Below the pieces are notes generated by a model that saw nothing but the letters and a program-made list of their open reading frames with translations, had not been told where the DNA came from and ran no database searches. Both the position numbers and the translations under genes were made by a program. A stretch of 22,555 bases of DNA from a virus, in the IMG/VR virus record IMGVR_UViG_3300042542_001587, positions 1 through 22,555 of that record. One strand, given 5' to 3'. Below are positions 11,724 to 18,476 of this stretch, piece by piece (positions within the stretch are counted from its first letter, which is position 1; each line of letters starts with the position of its first letter).

Positions 11724-12680
11724 TTATTTTCCTCCACTAGGTTTGATGTTTAGCCTTGCAGTTTCTTGTCCAACACTTACTGGGACATAACCAATAAGTT
11801 CTTTAACTTTATCTTTGTCAACTGTCTCACGACCTTTAACCTTTGTCCAACTGATTTCAATACCACTGGCTGTGACACCAACAGTCCCCTCAAATGAACT
11901 TTTAATTGAATCTCTTTCTGTTTCAAGTTCTTTAATCTTTGCATCTAATTGTAGAAAGTGCAGTGCGTTCTTGTCAATTTGCTCATCCTCAATGACTACT
12001 TCACTCAGGACGATATGTTCTTTTTTTAAGCCAACACAACCCATCTGACCTGATGCGTCGTAGTACTGACAGTAGTGCTTACAGAAGGACTCATCCTTCT
12101 CAGGCTCTGGAGCTGACTCCATTGCCTTAACTTCAGTTAACCACTCTAAAGCCTCTAGTGCAACATCTTCATCGTAAGGTTCTGAGTGAACCTTGACATC
12201 CTTCTCAGCACCATCACGAGCGATAGCAACTAGGTTGACAGTGTTGACTGTGTGACCATTCTGCGCTAGCAGATAGCCATAGATCTGCACCTGCCAACGT
12301 TGTTGCTTAGACGGAAAGTATGAAAGGTTCTTGACCTTACTTGTCTTCCAGTCCACAACTGCGCCGGTGCTAGGTATAAATAGATCCACGTGTGCCTTCA
12401 TATCACCGTGCGCTACTGCAGTTTCAACTAGATAGTCCTTGCCATCTGGATCTAAGTGACCGATAGCCTCTTCGATTGCAGCGTGGATAGCAGTACCCAT
12501 AATTGCTGCTAACTTTGATTGGTTATCGTTAGTATCTGGTTGTCCGTTTAATCGGTACCAGACCTTACGACGACAACCACCAATCTCTGATGGACCTACC
12601 TGTGTCTGAGTACTGCGATCACGAGAGGCATCCTTAGCGTGGAGCACTGTCAATAGCAGTTCTTTTGGATCTGTAATCAT
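11724..12680 (-). CDS. Cas4/RecB-like PD-(D/E)XK exonuclease (318 aa)
   Basis: Recombination-type exonuclease. Motifs: GGCRRKVWYR (34-43, C36), GTAIHAAIE with H66, AHVDLFIP with D99, VVDWKTSK with D110 and K112, and QVQIYGYLL with Q132 and Y134. C200, C204 and C215 (CKHYCQYYD then GC) would complete a four-cysteine Fe-S site with C36, as in Cas4. A charged coiled-coil segment (~245-265) and a C-terminal beta unit follow. AAGGA lies ~7 nt before ATG 12680, which overlaps the upstream stop. No CRISPR array or other cas gene is present, so a role in phage recombination is more likely. Confidence 0.85.
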   Translation of the reverse strand: MITDPKELLLTVLHAKDASRDRSTQTQVGPSEIGGCRRKVWYRLNGQPDTNDNQSKLAAIMGTAIHAAIEEAIGHLDPDGKDYLVETAVAHGDMKAHVDLFIPSTGAVVDWKTSKVKNLSYFPSKQQRWQVQIYGYLLAQNGHTVNTVNLVAIARDGAEKDVKVHSEPYDEDVALEALEWLTEVKAMESAPEPEKDESFCKHYCQYYDASGQMGCVGLKKEHIVLSEVVIEDEQIDKNALHFLQLDAKIKELETERDSIKSSFEGTVGVTASGIEISWTKVKGRETVDKDKVKELIGYVPVSVGQETARLNIKPSGGK

Positions 12681-12883
12681 TGCGGGTTCCTTACTATTTT
12701 TACTGCTTTTTGTAAGCCATCGTTATAGCCTTCTTCGTATTTGCCATATGCAACGGGAAGATATTGATCTTCAATGTCTTGTGCAATATGTTCACGCAGT
12801 TCTATCTCCATAATAAACGGAGCTGCTGATCTGCGACCAGAAAGTATTGCTTCCTCTAGTGCATACTTCAGTGTCTTTTCCAT
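12677..12883 (-). CDS. Small protein of unknown function (68 aa)
   Basis: Predominantly helical and soluble (KTLKYALEEAILSG ... ELREHIAQDIEDQ ... YEEGYNDGLQKAVKIV). No cysteine or membrane segment and no family recognised. Its ATG overlaps the stop of the 28-aa gene (TAATG, 12881-12885) and its stop overlaps the nuclease start (ATGA). Confidence 0.6.
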   Translation of the reverse strand: MEKTLKYALEEAILSGRRSAAPFIMEIELREHIAQDIEDQYLPVAYGKYEEGYNDGLQKAVKIVRNPQ

Positions 12884-12969
12884 TATCGCTTATCTCTATA
12901 CTGTAGAAACGCATCGAAGGCATAAGCACAGACGAAGCCAATCAGTAATCCAAATAAAAATCCGAGCAT
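12883..12969 (-). CDS. Tiny single-pass membrane protein (28 aa)
   Basis: MLGFLFGLLIGFVCAYAFDAF... is one hydrophobic helix followed by a basic end (QYRDKR). AAGGATAAACA gives a clear SD before ATG 12969, only 3 nt after the HslV-like gene, and the stop overlaps the next ATG (TAATG). It resembles in size and plan the 29-aa protein at 5744. Function unknown. Confidence 0.6.
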   Translation of the reverse strand: MLGFLFGLLIGFVCAYAFDAFLQYRDKR

Positions 12970-12972
12970 TGT

Positions 12973-13527
12973 TTATCCTTTCTCTTGAGTAACTAATTGA
13001 ATCGGAGGACAGGTGTTCACGTCAAGTACCGACGCGATCTTTATTGCCCTTTCTGCTACAACCTTAGACATCAGCAAAGACTTATACGATCCAGGCTTGA
13101 GCGAGTAGAGATAGCCCAAGGCAAATGCCCCACCGCTACCGGCTGAGAAGAGTCCACGTTCACTGGAGTTAAAGGATAGATCTGATCCGATAGAAAATAA
13201 CATCCCATCAAAGGCTAGAAGATAAGCGAAGTTGGCTTCCTTATCGGATGGCTCGTATCCATTATCCTTAAAGGCAGCGTAGATACTTGGCAGTATCTTC
13301 TTGCCCATCCATTCGACAGGATCGTAATTCTTATACGTTGGTGGTTTCCAATTAAAGGCAAGGATATCTCCAGGTCGTGAGTCGCCCGTAATACCTAACA
13401 GGTAGCTCCCAATGTGAACAATCTTCGGAGTCTGCGTGGATATGATGCGTTGATCGTTATCGGTGATCTGCGAATCAGCAGCCATCACTACGAAGTCAGG
13501 TCCTTGGATACCTACCAGAGTTGTCAT
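12973..13527 (-). CDS. HslV/proteasome-beta-like Ntn-hydrolase peptidase (184 aa)
   Basis: Predicted threonine peptidase. Removing Met would expose T2 as the nucleophile (MTTLVGIQG). D18 (MAADSQIT), K35 (TPKIV) and the SAGSGGAFALGYL stretch at 128-140 correspond to catalytic D17, K33 and the S129/GSGG region of HslV and proteasome beta-subunits; the lysine is one residue displaced. TGDSRPGD at ~47-54 and ERAIKIASVLD near the C-terminus also fit. No HslU-like unfoldase or proteasome alpha-subunit is visible. It is first in the leftward operon, with a TATGAT box 6 nt before ATG and no SD, suggesting a leaderless mRNA. Substrate unknown. Confidence 0.75.
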   Translation of the reverse strand: MTTLVGIQGPDFVVMAADSQITDNDQRIISTQTPKIVHIGSYLLGITGDSRPGDILAFNWKPPTYKNYDPVEWMGKKILPSIYAAFKDNGYEPSDKEANFAYLLAFDGMLFSIGSDLSFNSSERGLFSAGSGGAFALGYLYSLKPGSYKSLLMSKVVAERAIKIASVLDVNTCPPIQLVTQEKG

Positions 13528-13533
13528 TGGCAG

Positions 13534-13560
13534 ATCATATCACGGCGTGTCGTAAGACAC
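13534..13560 (-). promoter_or_regulatory. Promoter of the leftward replication operon, with GTGTC/GACAC hairpin
   Basis: On the minus strand TATGAT (13539-13534) lies 6 nt before ATG 13527, so transcription would begin at or near the A of the start codon. No good -35 is present 16-18 bp upstream. Instead a 5-bp inverted repeat with a GTAA tetraloop, GTGTC/GACAC (13547-13560), occupies the spacer/-35 area and could be an operator, e.g. for the WhiB or sigma-like proteins encoded downstream. Confidence 0.5.
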
Positions 13561-13612
13561 ACTTCTACCAGGCTCTGTGTACAATATGAGCCGTAGGCGA
13601 ATAACAGTACAG

Positions 13613-13646
13613 CGGCCCTAGACGGGCCGAGAAGTATGGAGGCCCG
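13613..13646 (+). promoter_or_regulatory. Leader with two mutually exclusive stems, one hiding the SD
   Basis: CGGCCC (13613-13618) pairs with GGGCCG (13624-13629) over a 5-nt loop. The same middle bases CGGGCC (13623-13628) can instead pair with GGCCCG (13641-13646), which overlaps the ribosome-binding site GGAGG (13638-13642) of the gene at 13651. The leader lies behind a possible -10 box, TACAAT (13580-13585), and could switch translation. Alternatively it is a simple GC-rich operator. Confidence 0.5.
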
Positions 13647-13650
13647 TACA

Positions 13651-13920
13651 ATGCTTCTCCGTCTACTCTCCCTGCAGAAATTCATAGGCAGGAATAAGAC
13701 CTACAATGGCCTTCCTAAGCCCTTTGGGAGCGATCTGAGAGGTTTAGGACCCGTCCACGCGTGTACCTGTGGCTGTACTGTCTTTAACATTATGGCAGCC
13801 TTTGAGGACTATGACATAGCTTGGTGGCATCTTGACGGAACCTGTGCCAACTGCGGAAATTTGCTCACAATTCCCTGTCCTGTGGATAACCCTGATGGAC
13901 CACAAGCTAACGAATATTGA
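13651..13920 (+). CDS. Actinophage zinc protein of unknown function (89 aa)
   Basis: ATG 13651 has GGAGG 8 nt upstream and is preferred over ATG 13636. After a basic hydrophobic lead comes GPVHACTCGCTVFNI (C38, C40, C42), then FEDYDIAWWHLDGTCANCGN (C65, C68), ending in acidic/proline-rich residues. This is a zinc-ribbon type often seen in actinophage genomes without known function. The 3' end overlaps the HNH gene by 26 nt, so the two are probably co-translated. Confidence 0.7.
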   Translation: MLLRLLSLQKFIGRNKTYNGLPKPFGSDLRGLGPVHACTCGCTVFNIMAAFEDYDIAWWHLDGTCANCGNLLTIPCPVDNPDGPQANEY

Positions 13921-14245
13921 TGAGTCTGCTAGGACTGGAGTATGCTCAGTCTGTGGTCACACCAAGATTAAACTCAGAGACAAGAATAATCCCCTCTCTA
14001 GTAGGTACCGATGCAAGGCAGTCTATAAACGTAACATCATCAAGAACCAATACCCATACGTAGTCCACAAGAAGGATGTCTGTGAGCACTGTGGTTTCGT
14101 CCCAGTCCACAGTAGCCAGCTTGACGTTGACCACATCAACGGGGATGGTAGGGACCACGACCCGTCTAACCTACAGACGCTCTGTGCTAACTGTCACCGC
14201 TTAAAAACACACTTGCATAACGATAGTGACTCTGGTATTTTTTAA
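13895..14245 (+). CDS. HNH endonuclease (116 aa)
   Basis: Metal-dependent nuclease of the HNH/McrA-type. The domain is VCEHCGF (C63/C66), LDVDHINGDG with D79-H80, SNLQTLCANCHR with N92, C97, C100 and H101. A first zinc knuckle, VCSVCG (C17/C20) with C40, precedes it. ATG 13895 is chosen because the frame upstream lies inside the previous gene. HNH genes beside packaging modules often nick DNA for terminase; here it lies beyond the lysis group, opposite in direction to its neighbours, so a free-standing homing-type HNH is equally possible. Confidence 0.88.
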   Translation: MDHKLTNIDESARTGVCSVCGHTKIKLRDKNNPLSSRYRCKAVYKRNIIKNQYPYVVHKKDVCEHCGFVPVHSSQLDVDHINGDGRDHDPSNLQTLCANCHRLKTHLHNDSDSGIF

Positions 14246-14282
14246 CACAGCGGGGAAGCATAGTACCCGCGAGTGCTGGATG

Positions 14283-14320
14283 AAACCTCTACAGTCTTCG
14301 CGGCCTGTAGGGGTTTTGTT
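14283..14320 (+). terminator. Rho-independent terminator after the HNH gene
   Basis: A 12-bp stem AAACCTCTACAG/CTGTAGGGGTTT (14283-14294 with 14305-14316, one G-U) and a T-rich tail (TTTTGTTCTTTT) follow the HNH stop by ~37 nt. It ends the 13651-14245 unit and abuts the oppositely directed terminator at 14333-14374. Confidence 0.85.
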
Positions 14321-14332
14321 CTTTTCAGGCAC

Positions 14333-14374
14333 AAAAAAAGAACCCCCCACTCAGGATTTCTCCTGAGCAGGGGG
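14333..14374 (-). terminator. Rho-independent terminator of the structural/lysis operon
   Basis: Read leftward: CCCCC, CTCAGGA, a GAAA tetraloop, TCCTGAG and GGGGG(G), with small internal mismatches, then TTCTTTTTTT (A-tract at 14333-14339 on the plus strand). It is a strong terminator just after the last lysis gene (14400) and faces the HNH unit's terminator. Confidence 0.9.
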
Positions 14375-14399
14375 TATTTGCCTCGCGCTTATGGGCTAA

Positions 14400-14591
14400 T
14401 TACTTAGCGCCACGTCCAAACTCTTTTGCCTTTGGGTCTAGTGACTTCCAAATTGGTGCAATGAAAGCTGATGCAAAAGCGTAGGCTAATGTCTTTGGAT
14501 CTGTAATACCGGCTGCGTATAGCGCTACCACTGCTGGTACTGCTGCACGAGCATAGGTTGTTGCAATAGCAATTAACTTAGTTGTGTCCAT
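14400..14591 (-). CDS. Small membrane protein, holin-like (63 aa)
   Basis: Hydrophobic and alanine-rich (LIAIATTYARAAVPAVVALYAAG then TLAYAFASAFIAPIWKSL), fitting one or two membrane helices, with a basic C-terminus (KAKEFGRGAK). Position directly after the CHAP endolysin suggests a holin or phage-encoded membrane partner. AAGGAGATAAA gives a strong SD. The holin role is inferred from context. Confidence 0.65.
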   Translation of the reverse strand: MDTTKLIAIATTYARAAVPAVVALYAAGITDPKTLAYAFASAFIAPIWKSLDPKAKEFGRGAK

Positions 14592-14600
14592 TTTATCTCC

Positions 14601-15110
14601 TTATGATTTGAATACTGGCTTACCAAAACCAACGACAGCCACAGCTTGTGACTTACGTAGCTTGGAGCCATTCTTCTTTTTGTAAGCGCGTACCTTTAGG
14701 CATACTTGCCCTCCGTTACGCTGGTCACCCTTCTTATCTGGGGCTGTGTTGCCTTCGATACAGGTGACTGTGCCATCGCCGTTATCTTTAACGACAATGC
14801 CAACGTGTGAGATTCTGTCAACGCCATCTGATGGGAAATCAAAGAATACGATATCTCCTGGTAGTGGGACTGCCTCTTCTGCCTTCTCCCACTGGTCCTT
14901 CTTGATGAAGGCGGTTGCTCCACCTGGTGTGTATACACAGTTAGGGATCTTTAGACCTACTTGATTAGCACACCAGTTTACAAATGAGCCACACCAAGGT
15001 TGGAAGTTAGCCTTAGTAAAGGCTCCATACTTTGTTTCATTATCTTTAGGACCTTCAATGGTTCCAATTTCTGCTCTTGCTGTTTCAATAAACTTTTTAC
15101 GCTGGCTCAT
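14601..15110 (-). CDS. CHAP-domain endolysin (169 aa)
   Basis: Peptidoglycan amidase/endopeptidase for host lysis. The catalytic pattern is C40 in PWCGSFVNWC, H102 in RISHVGIV and E119/N121 in CIEGNT, with PGDIVFFDF (84-92) typical of CHAP. N-terminal ARAEIGTIEGPKDNETKYG is the common CHAP lead. No separate wall-binding domain is evident; the basic C-terminus may serve. ATG 15110 rather than 15113 because GGAAG spacing is better. It overlaps the upstream holin-like gene slightly and has no signal peptide, so it needs a holin. Confidence 0.88.
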   Translation of the reverse strand: MSQRKKFIETARAEIGTIEGPKDNETKYGAFTKANFQPWCGSFVNWCANQVGLKIPNCVYTPGGATAFIKKDQWEKAEEAVPLPGDIVFFDFPSDGVDRISHVGIVVKDNGDGTVTCIEGNTAPDKKGDQRNGGQVCLKVRAYKKKNGSKLRKSQAVAVVGFGKPVFKS

Positions 15111-15372
15111 CATCTTCCTTCTTTGGTTTGTCTTTTAGTCCGTTGCCTGCAAGTACTGCTCCTAGGCTTCCTGTAAGAAATACAGTCAGCGTAGTAAGCA
15201 GTTCAATGAAGGCTCTGTCATTTGGTGCTTGTTCACCCAAAGGTTGTGTTACAAATATCAATGCCCACAGGATTCCAAAGACTGAGCCTAGAAATACCAC
15301 ACCTAGTATTGCTCCAATAAAAACAACAAGTCTTGCTTTGAGTTGCTCGTTAGTAAATCTTTGTCTAGCCAT
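15097..15372 (-). CDS. Two-helix membrane protein, probable holin (91 aa)
   Basis: A basic N-terminus (MARQRFTNEQLKARL) precedes a hydrophobic helix at ~15-40 (VVFIGAILGVVFLGSVFGILWALIF), a short loop, and a second helix at ~56-78, then a charged tail (KDKPKKEDDEPA). This is a classic class II holin plan next to an endolysin. The gene overlaps both neighbours by a few nt. Confidence 0.75.
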   Translation of the reverse strand: MARQRFTNEQLKARLVVFIGAILGVVFLGSVFGILWALIFVTQPLGEQAPNDRAFIELLTTLTVFLTGSLGAVLAGNGLKDKPKKEDDEPA

Positions 15373-15550
15373 TGAAGGTACCCTCCGGAAGAATATCTTT
15401 TGTACAAGTTCCTGTTGGAATACACTGAGGCGGGTTACATTCTGAGTTATCCCAGTTCTGATATTCCTGACACGGGTATCTAACCCAACCTTGGTAACCG
15501 CAACCGCTAAGAGTTATTGCGAGAAAGAAGGATGCGATAAATTTCTTCAA
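15365..15550 (-). CDS. Small Cys-rich lipoprotein, possible spanin-like or accessory lysis protein (61 aa)
   Basis: MKKFIASFFLAITLSGC is a short lipoprotein signal with lipobox LSGC and acylated C17; the mature part has four or five further cysteines (YPCQEY, SECNPPQC, GTC). The start is TTG 15550, supported by GGAG 7 nt upstream. It overlaps its upstream neighbour by 44 nt, as nested lysis genes often do. The function is unproven: superinfection, envelope or lysis roles are possible. Confidence 0.65.
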   Translation of the reverse strand: MKKFIASFFLAITLSGCGYQGWVRYPCQEYQNWDNSECNPPQCIPTGTCTKDILPEGTFNG

Positions 15551-15710
15551 CTTGTCGCTCCAATCTGTTTACCGAATCTTTAACACTTGAACCACCGTTA
15601 GGCTTGAGTTCATTGAGGTAATGCTTAACCATCCAACGTACTGCTGCAGCAAAGCCACCAAATATAGTCATTACAGCAACTGTTAGAGTTGCATAGTCTG
15701 AGGCTTGCAT
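15507..15710 (-). CDS. Small membrane protein with coiled coil, holin-like (67 aa)
   Basis: One membrane helix (LTVAVMTIFGGFAAAVRWMV, ~9-28) is followed by a probable coiled coil (VKDSVNRLERQVEEIYRILLSR). This plan is common among small phage lysis proteins of the holin/antiholin kind. Its ATG overlaps the stop of the large virion protein gene at 15710. Confidence 0.65.
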   Translation of the reverse strand: MQASDYATLTVAVMTIFGGFAAAVRWMVKHYLNELKPNGGSSVKDSVNRLERQVEEIYRILLSRNNS

Positions 15711-17848
15711 TAGACCGTCCTTATTGTTACTAGAAGTGTGCCGCCAAAACCAGAGAACCGTTTATCCTCTGGGGTTTTGTTGATAAAATCCATCTCTTCG
15801 ATGATACCTAGATATGACTCACCGGTTCTAAAGTCTTGAACGCGGATAGTGTCGCCAACATTTTCAATAGATTCAAGCTGAGACATACGCTCATATGCAG
15901 ATCCTTCGTAGCCTACCTCGTTGCCAAACTTGTCGCTCTCGTGGTCATAGCAGAAAACTGGGTATTGGATCAGGCGCTGACGAGGAACTGCTGGCAGCGA
16001 CTTAAGTTGGTATCCAGTAAATAGTGGACCCTTGGTAACGTCGGTAGCAGATCGAAAAAGAGTAAATCTAAATCCTAAATACTCTTGCGCTGTTGTTGGA
16101 TAACTCACGTTAATCTCAGGTACGCTGGCCCCCTGTGAAAATGTACCAATACGATATTCAGTATCTACCGAGTCAATAGAATCAATGTTAATACCACCGT
16201 TAATGGTATTTATACGAGCTTGGAGTAACTTGTAGATCTTAGTCTCAAGTGTGTTGTAACGGATAAAGCCAGTACGCAAGTAACCACTTGCTACTAGGCT
16301 GGTTGTAGATTCAGCCCAGGTATTATTACCATTGGTAAATGCTGCTCGATCTGAGTTACCAAAGAAGGCAACCTGAGATGCGGTGGTAGTAGTACCAGTT
16401 GCTATGAGATCCCAAGCCCAAGGAAAGAACAGGCTATTTCCTATAACAGTAGTAGATAGATCAACACGAACTAACCCCGCTTCACCATCTACAAGGGTTG
16501 CAATGTAGGCATAACTATCTCTAAAAGCAATAGAGTTACAGGCAGCGTCTCTAAAAAGAAGTGGCCCGTACTGGATATCTCCAGTTGCGTCAGAAACTCC
16601 AACTCTAAAGCCTAGGTTAGTTGCAAGAATGGCATATGTGCCAAGGTAGACATCAAAGTCATTGATGCGTTCACCGCTTGGCATATCAATAATTACAGTA
16701 GGTGTTAGCAACTCTGGAAAGCCTAAAGAGTTAGTATTTGCTGTATCTAAGCCAACCTTAAATACTGAAGATGAAGTTCCGTTTGGATCATATCCTGAGA
16801 TATAGATAGCCTGTGGTCCTTCAGAGATACTTGACCATACCCAAGATGAATTAGGATGGGTAAACAAAGCAGTAGGTAGCGTAGTTTTGATAAATTTACC
16901 AGTAGTTGCTGCAGTAGTTACAGTAGCACTACCAACAACATAAGAAAATGTAGTAGGAGAACCAACAGCAGTAACTGTTGCAGAGGTATTATATGCCGTA
17001 AAAGGTGCAGGTAAATCAATAACAGTTACGGTATCACCAACAATCAAACCGTGCGCTACGCTAGTAGTAAGAGTGACGGTACCAGTTACCACTGCAGCAT
17101 TATTGATTGTAGAACTATAAGTCTTAGCAGCATTTAATTCATAGACAGCATTACCAATAGCAGTAATAAGGCGCTGCTTTACATAGCGGATAGTGGATCT
17201 AGTAGTAGATGCTGCTGCGTAGATGATTGAATCTGCAGGAGTTACACCTACTGAACCTTTATGAATAGTTGTGCCATTTACAAAGTAATAGTTAGAACCG
17301 TCAGTGGTAACACTTAAAATAGTTGAAGCAGTACCTGCTTGGGAAATAGTACTTGATACCGCAGCAGTAGTAATCTTCTTAAGGTCTGTGCCGTCTGTTA
17401 CAAAGATACAGTCATTGGTGCCATCATTAACACCAATTAACTGTGCAGCAGCAGCACCAGGATAAAAGCTGGCTGTGTCATTAAGCAGGGTTGCCTGTCC
17501 TCTAGTAAAGACATCTAAACCTTTAGACTCTGTGTATTGAAAGCGTAGCGACTCTTCTTGCTGTGGTTCAAAGAACTTAATACCGGCGCCAAGATGGAAG
17601 GATGATTGAGATCTAACCCACCAACCAGTCAGAGTCTGTTCTCCAGCCTCACGCGTCTGGTCAATCTGTTGCTTACGATACTGCGCTGTTACGCGACGAT
17701 ACGGTTGATCATCGGATGCAGCAAGAAAGAACGGAAGAGCAGCAAAGGCTACATCGTATGCTGGCCCAGTTGGAGTGTAAGTAGTAGATCCTGCAGGGTT
17801 GGAGAGTACATAGGGGATTCCCTCAGTAATATCATCGCCATAAGGCAT
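15710..17848 (-). CDS. Large virion structural protein, probably tail (712 aa)
   Basis: Long Thr/Ser/Ala-rich, beta-rich protein without membrane segments. A charged, helical start (YRRVTAQYRKQQIDQTREAG ~50-70) is followed by many short repeats of beta-propeller style (e.g. DGTNDCIFVTDGTDLKKI, DGSNYYFVNGT, VTGTVTLTTSVAHGLIVGDTVTV). The C-terminal QRLIQYPVFCYDHE then IRVQDFRTGESYLGIIE looks like a conserved virion domain. Placement between tail-fibre-like genes and lysis genes supports a tail component. Exact identity is not recognised. SD AAGGAG lies about 10 nt before ATG 17848. Confidence 0.65.
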   Translation of the reverse strand: MPYGDDITEGIPYVLSNPAGSTTYTPTGPAYDVAFAALPFFLAASDDQPYRRVTAQYRKQQIDQTREAGEQTLTGWWVRSQSSFHLGAGIKFFEPQQEESLRFQYTESKGLDVFTRGQATLLNDTASFYPGAAAAQLIGVNDGTNDCIFVTDGTDLKKITTAAVSSTISQAGTASTILSVTTDGSNYYFVNGTTIHKGSVGVTPADSIIYAAASTTRSTIRYVKQRLITAIGNAVYELNAAKTYSSTINNAAVVTGTVTLTTSVAHGLIVGDTVTVIDLPAPFTAYNTSATVTAVGSPTTFSYVVGSATVTTAATTGKFIKTTLPTALFTHPNSSWVWSSISEGPQAIYISGYDPNGTSSSVFKVGLDTANTNSLGFPELLTPTVIIDMPSGERINDFDVYLGTYAILATNLGFRVGVSDATGDIQYGPLLFRDAACNSIAFRDSYAYIATLVDGEAGLVRVDLSTTVIGNSLFFPWAWDLIATGTTTTASQVAFFGNSDRAAFTNGNNTWAESTTSLVASGYLRTGFIRYNTLETKIYKLLQARINTINGGINIDSIDSVDTEYRIGTFSQGASVPEINVSYPTTAQEYLGFRFTLFRSATDVTKGPLFTGYQLKSLPAVPRQRLIQYPVFCYDHESDKFGNEVGYEGSAYERMSQLESIENVGDTIRVQDFRTGESYLGIIEEMDFINKTPEDKRFSGFGGTLLVTIRTV

Positions 17849-17884
17849 TATTCAACTCCTTAGATTCTTTTAGGTACAACAAAG

Positions 17885-17902
17885 ACCCGCACGTCGGCGG
17901 GT
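17885..17902 (-). terminator. Short GC hairpin between virion genes
   Basis: ACCCGC/GCGGGT (17885-17890 with 17897-17902), 6 bp with a 6-nt loop. Read leftward it is followed by CTTTG, so it may be a weak terminator or an mRNA processing hairpin between the 113-aa gene and the large virion gene. Confidence 0.45.
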
Positions 17903-17919
17903 AAAATATTACTGATTAC

Positions 17920-18261
17920 TTAGAGAGCTTCTACTTCAACCCAAGAAGTTGTTTCTTCATTCCAAGTATAGATCTTGTCATCTGTAGGCATAGCCACTGG
18001 TGCTTGCCATAGATAAGTTTCTTCATCTAATGTCCAAGAAGCATACGGTTGTGGCGCAGAAAATCCTGTGCCATCCCAAGTGTAACCAATACCTGCGTAA
18101 TTCTTATGCAATGGTGTACCGCCTTGTGAGTGTACCCCGCCGTGTGTGTTGTAAGAAGTCTGCACCCAAGTACCACCAAGGTTTGCTTCACACCATTCTT
18201 TGGTGTCAGCAACAATTACTCGTTCTACAACACCATTAATTACTTCTGCAAAATGTGCCAT
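17920..18261 (-). CDS. Virion-associated protein of a family shared with cyano/pelagiphages (113 aa)
   Basis: MAHFAEVINGVVERVIVAD followed by GGTWVQTSYNTHGGVH, KNYAGIGYTWDG, and WTLDEETYLWQAP...W is a pattern widespread in phages of aquatic bacteria (T4-like and others), usually annotated as structural or unknown. The aromatic/glycine-rich makeup fits a compact beta domain. GGATAAATAA precedes ATG 18261. Its presence points to an aquatic phage gene pool; the assignment rests on recall of the pattern. Confidence 0.7.
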   Translation of the reverse strand: MAHFAEVINGVVERVIVADTKEWCEANLGGTWVQTSYNTHGGVHSQGGTPLHKNYAGIGYTWDGTGFSAPQPYASWTLDEETYLWQAPVAMPTDDKIYTWNEETTSWVEVEAL

Positions 18262-18465
18262 TTATTTATCCTTATCTTCGCCGTAAAGCGTTGCTGTATT
18301 TACTAACTTAACTTCGCGCTTTGTCATAATGCCACCTTTTTCATCAAGCTGAGACTTAGCACTTGCCTCGTCATCTGCAATGATGTGGATTAGCATTGTT
18401 ACTTCGTATGAAAAGCATTGAGTTGATTTAGTTTCTTTAATTTTAGTTACATTATCTTTAGTCAT
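18262..18465 (-). CDS. Small protein of unknown function (67 aa)
   Basis: An alpha/beta unit (MLIHIIADDEASAKSQLDEKGG ... REVKLVNTATLYGE) behind a Lys/Thr-rich N-terminus. No cysteine pair or membrane segment. AAGGAGAAACC lies before ATG 18465. It directly follows the glycine-rich gene and precedes the 113-aa gene, so a small virion or chaperone role is possible. No family recognised by name. Confidence 0.6.
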   Translation of the reverse strand: MTKDNVTKIKETKSTQCFSYEVTMLIHIIADDEASAKSQLDEKGGIMTKREVKLVNTATLYGEDKDK

Positions 18466-18476
18466 CTGGTTTCTCC

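Noticed and set aside
11724-12680. Cas4-like protein as a sign of a CRISPR-Cas system
   Set aside because: No repeat array or other cas gene in the window; Cas4-like nucleases are common stand-alone recombination genes in actinophages.
13946-14158. Minus-strand frame opposite the HNH gene
   Set aside because: Shadow of the HNH domain; no start signal and no recognisable motif.
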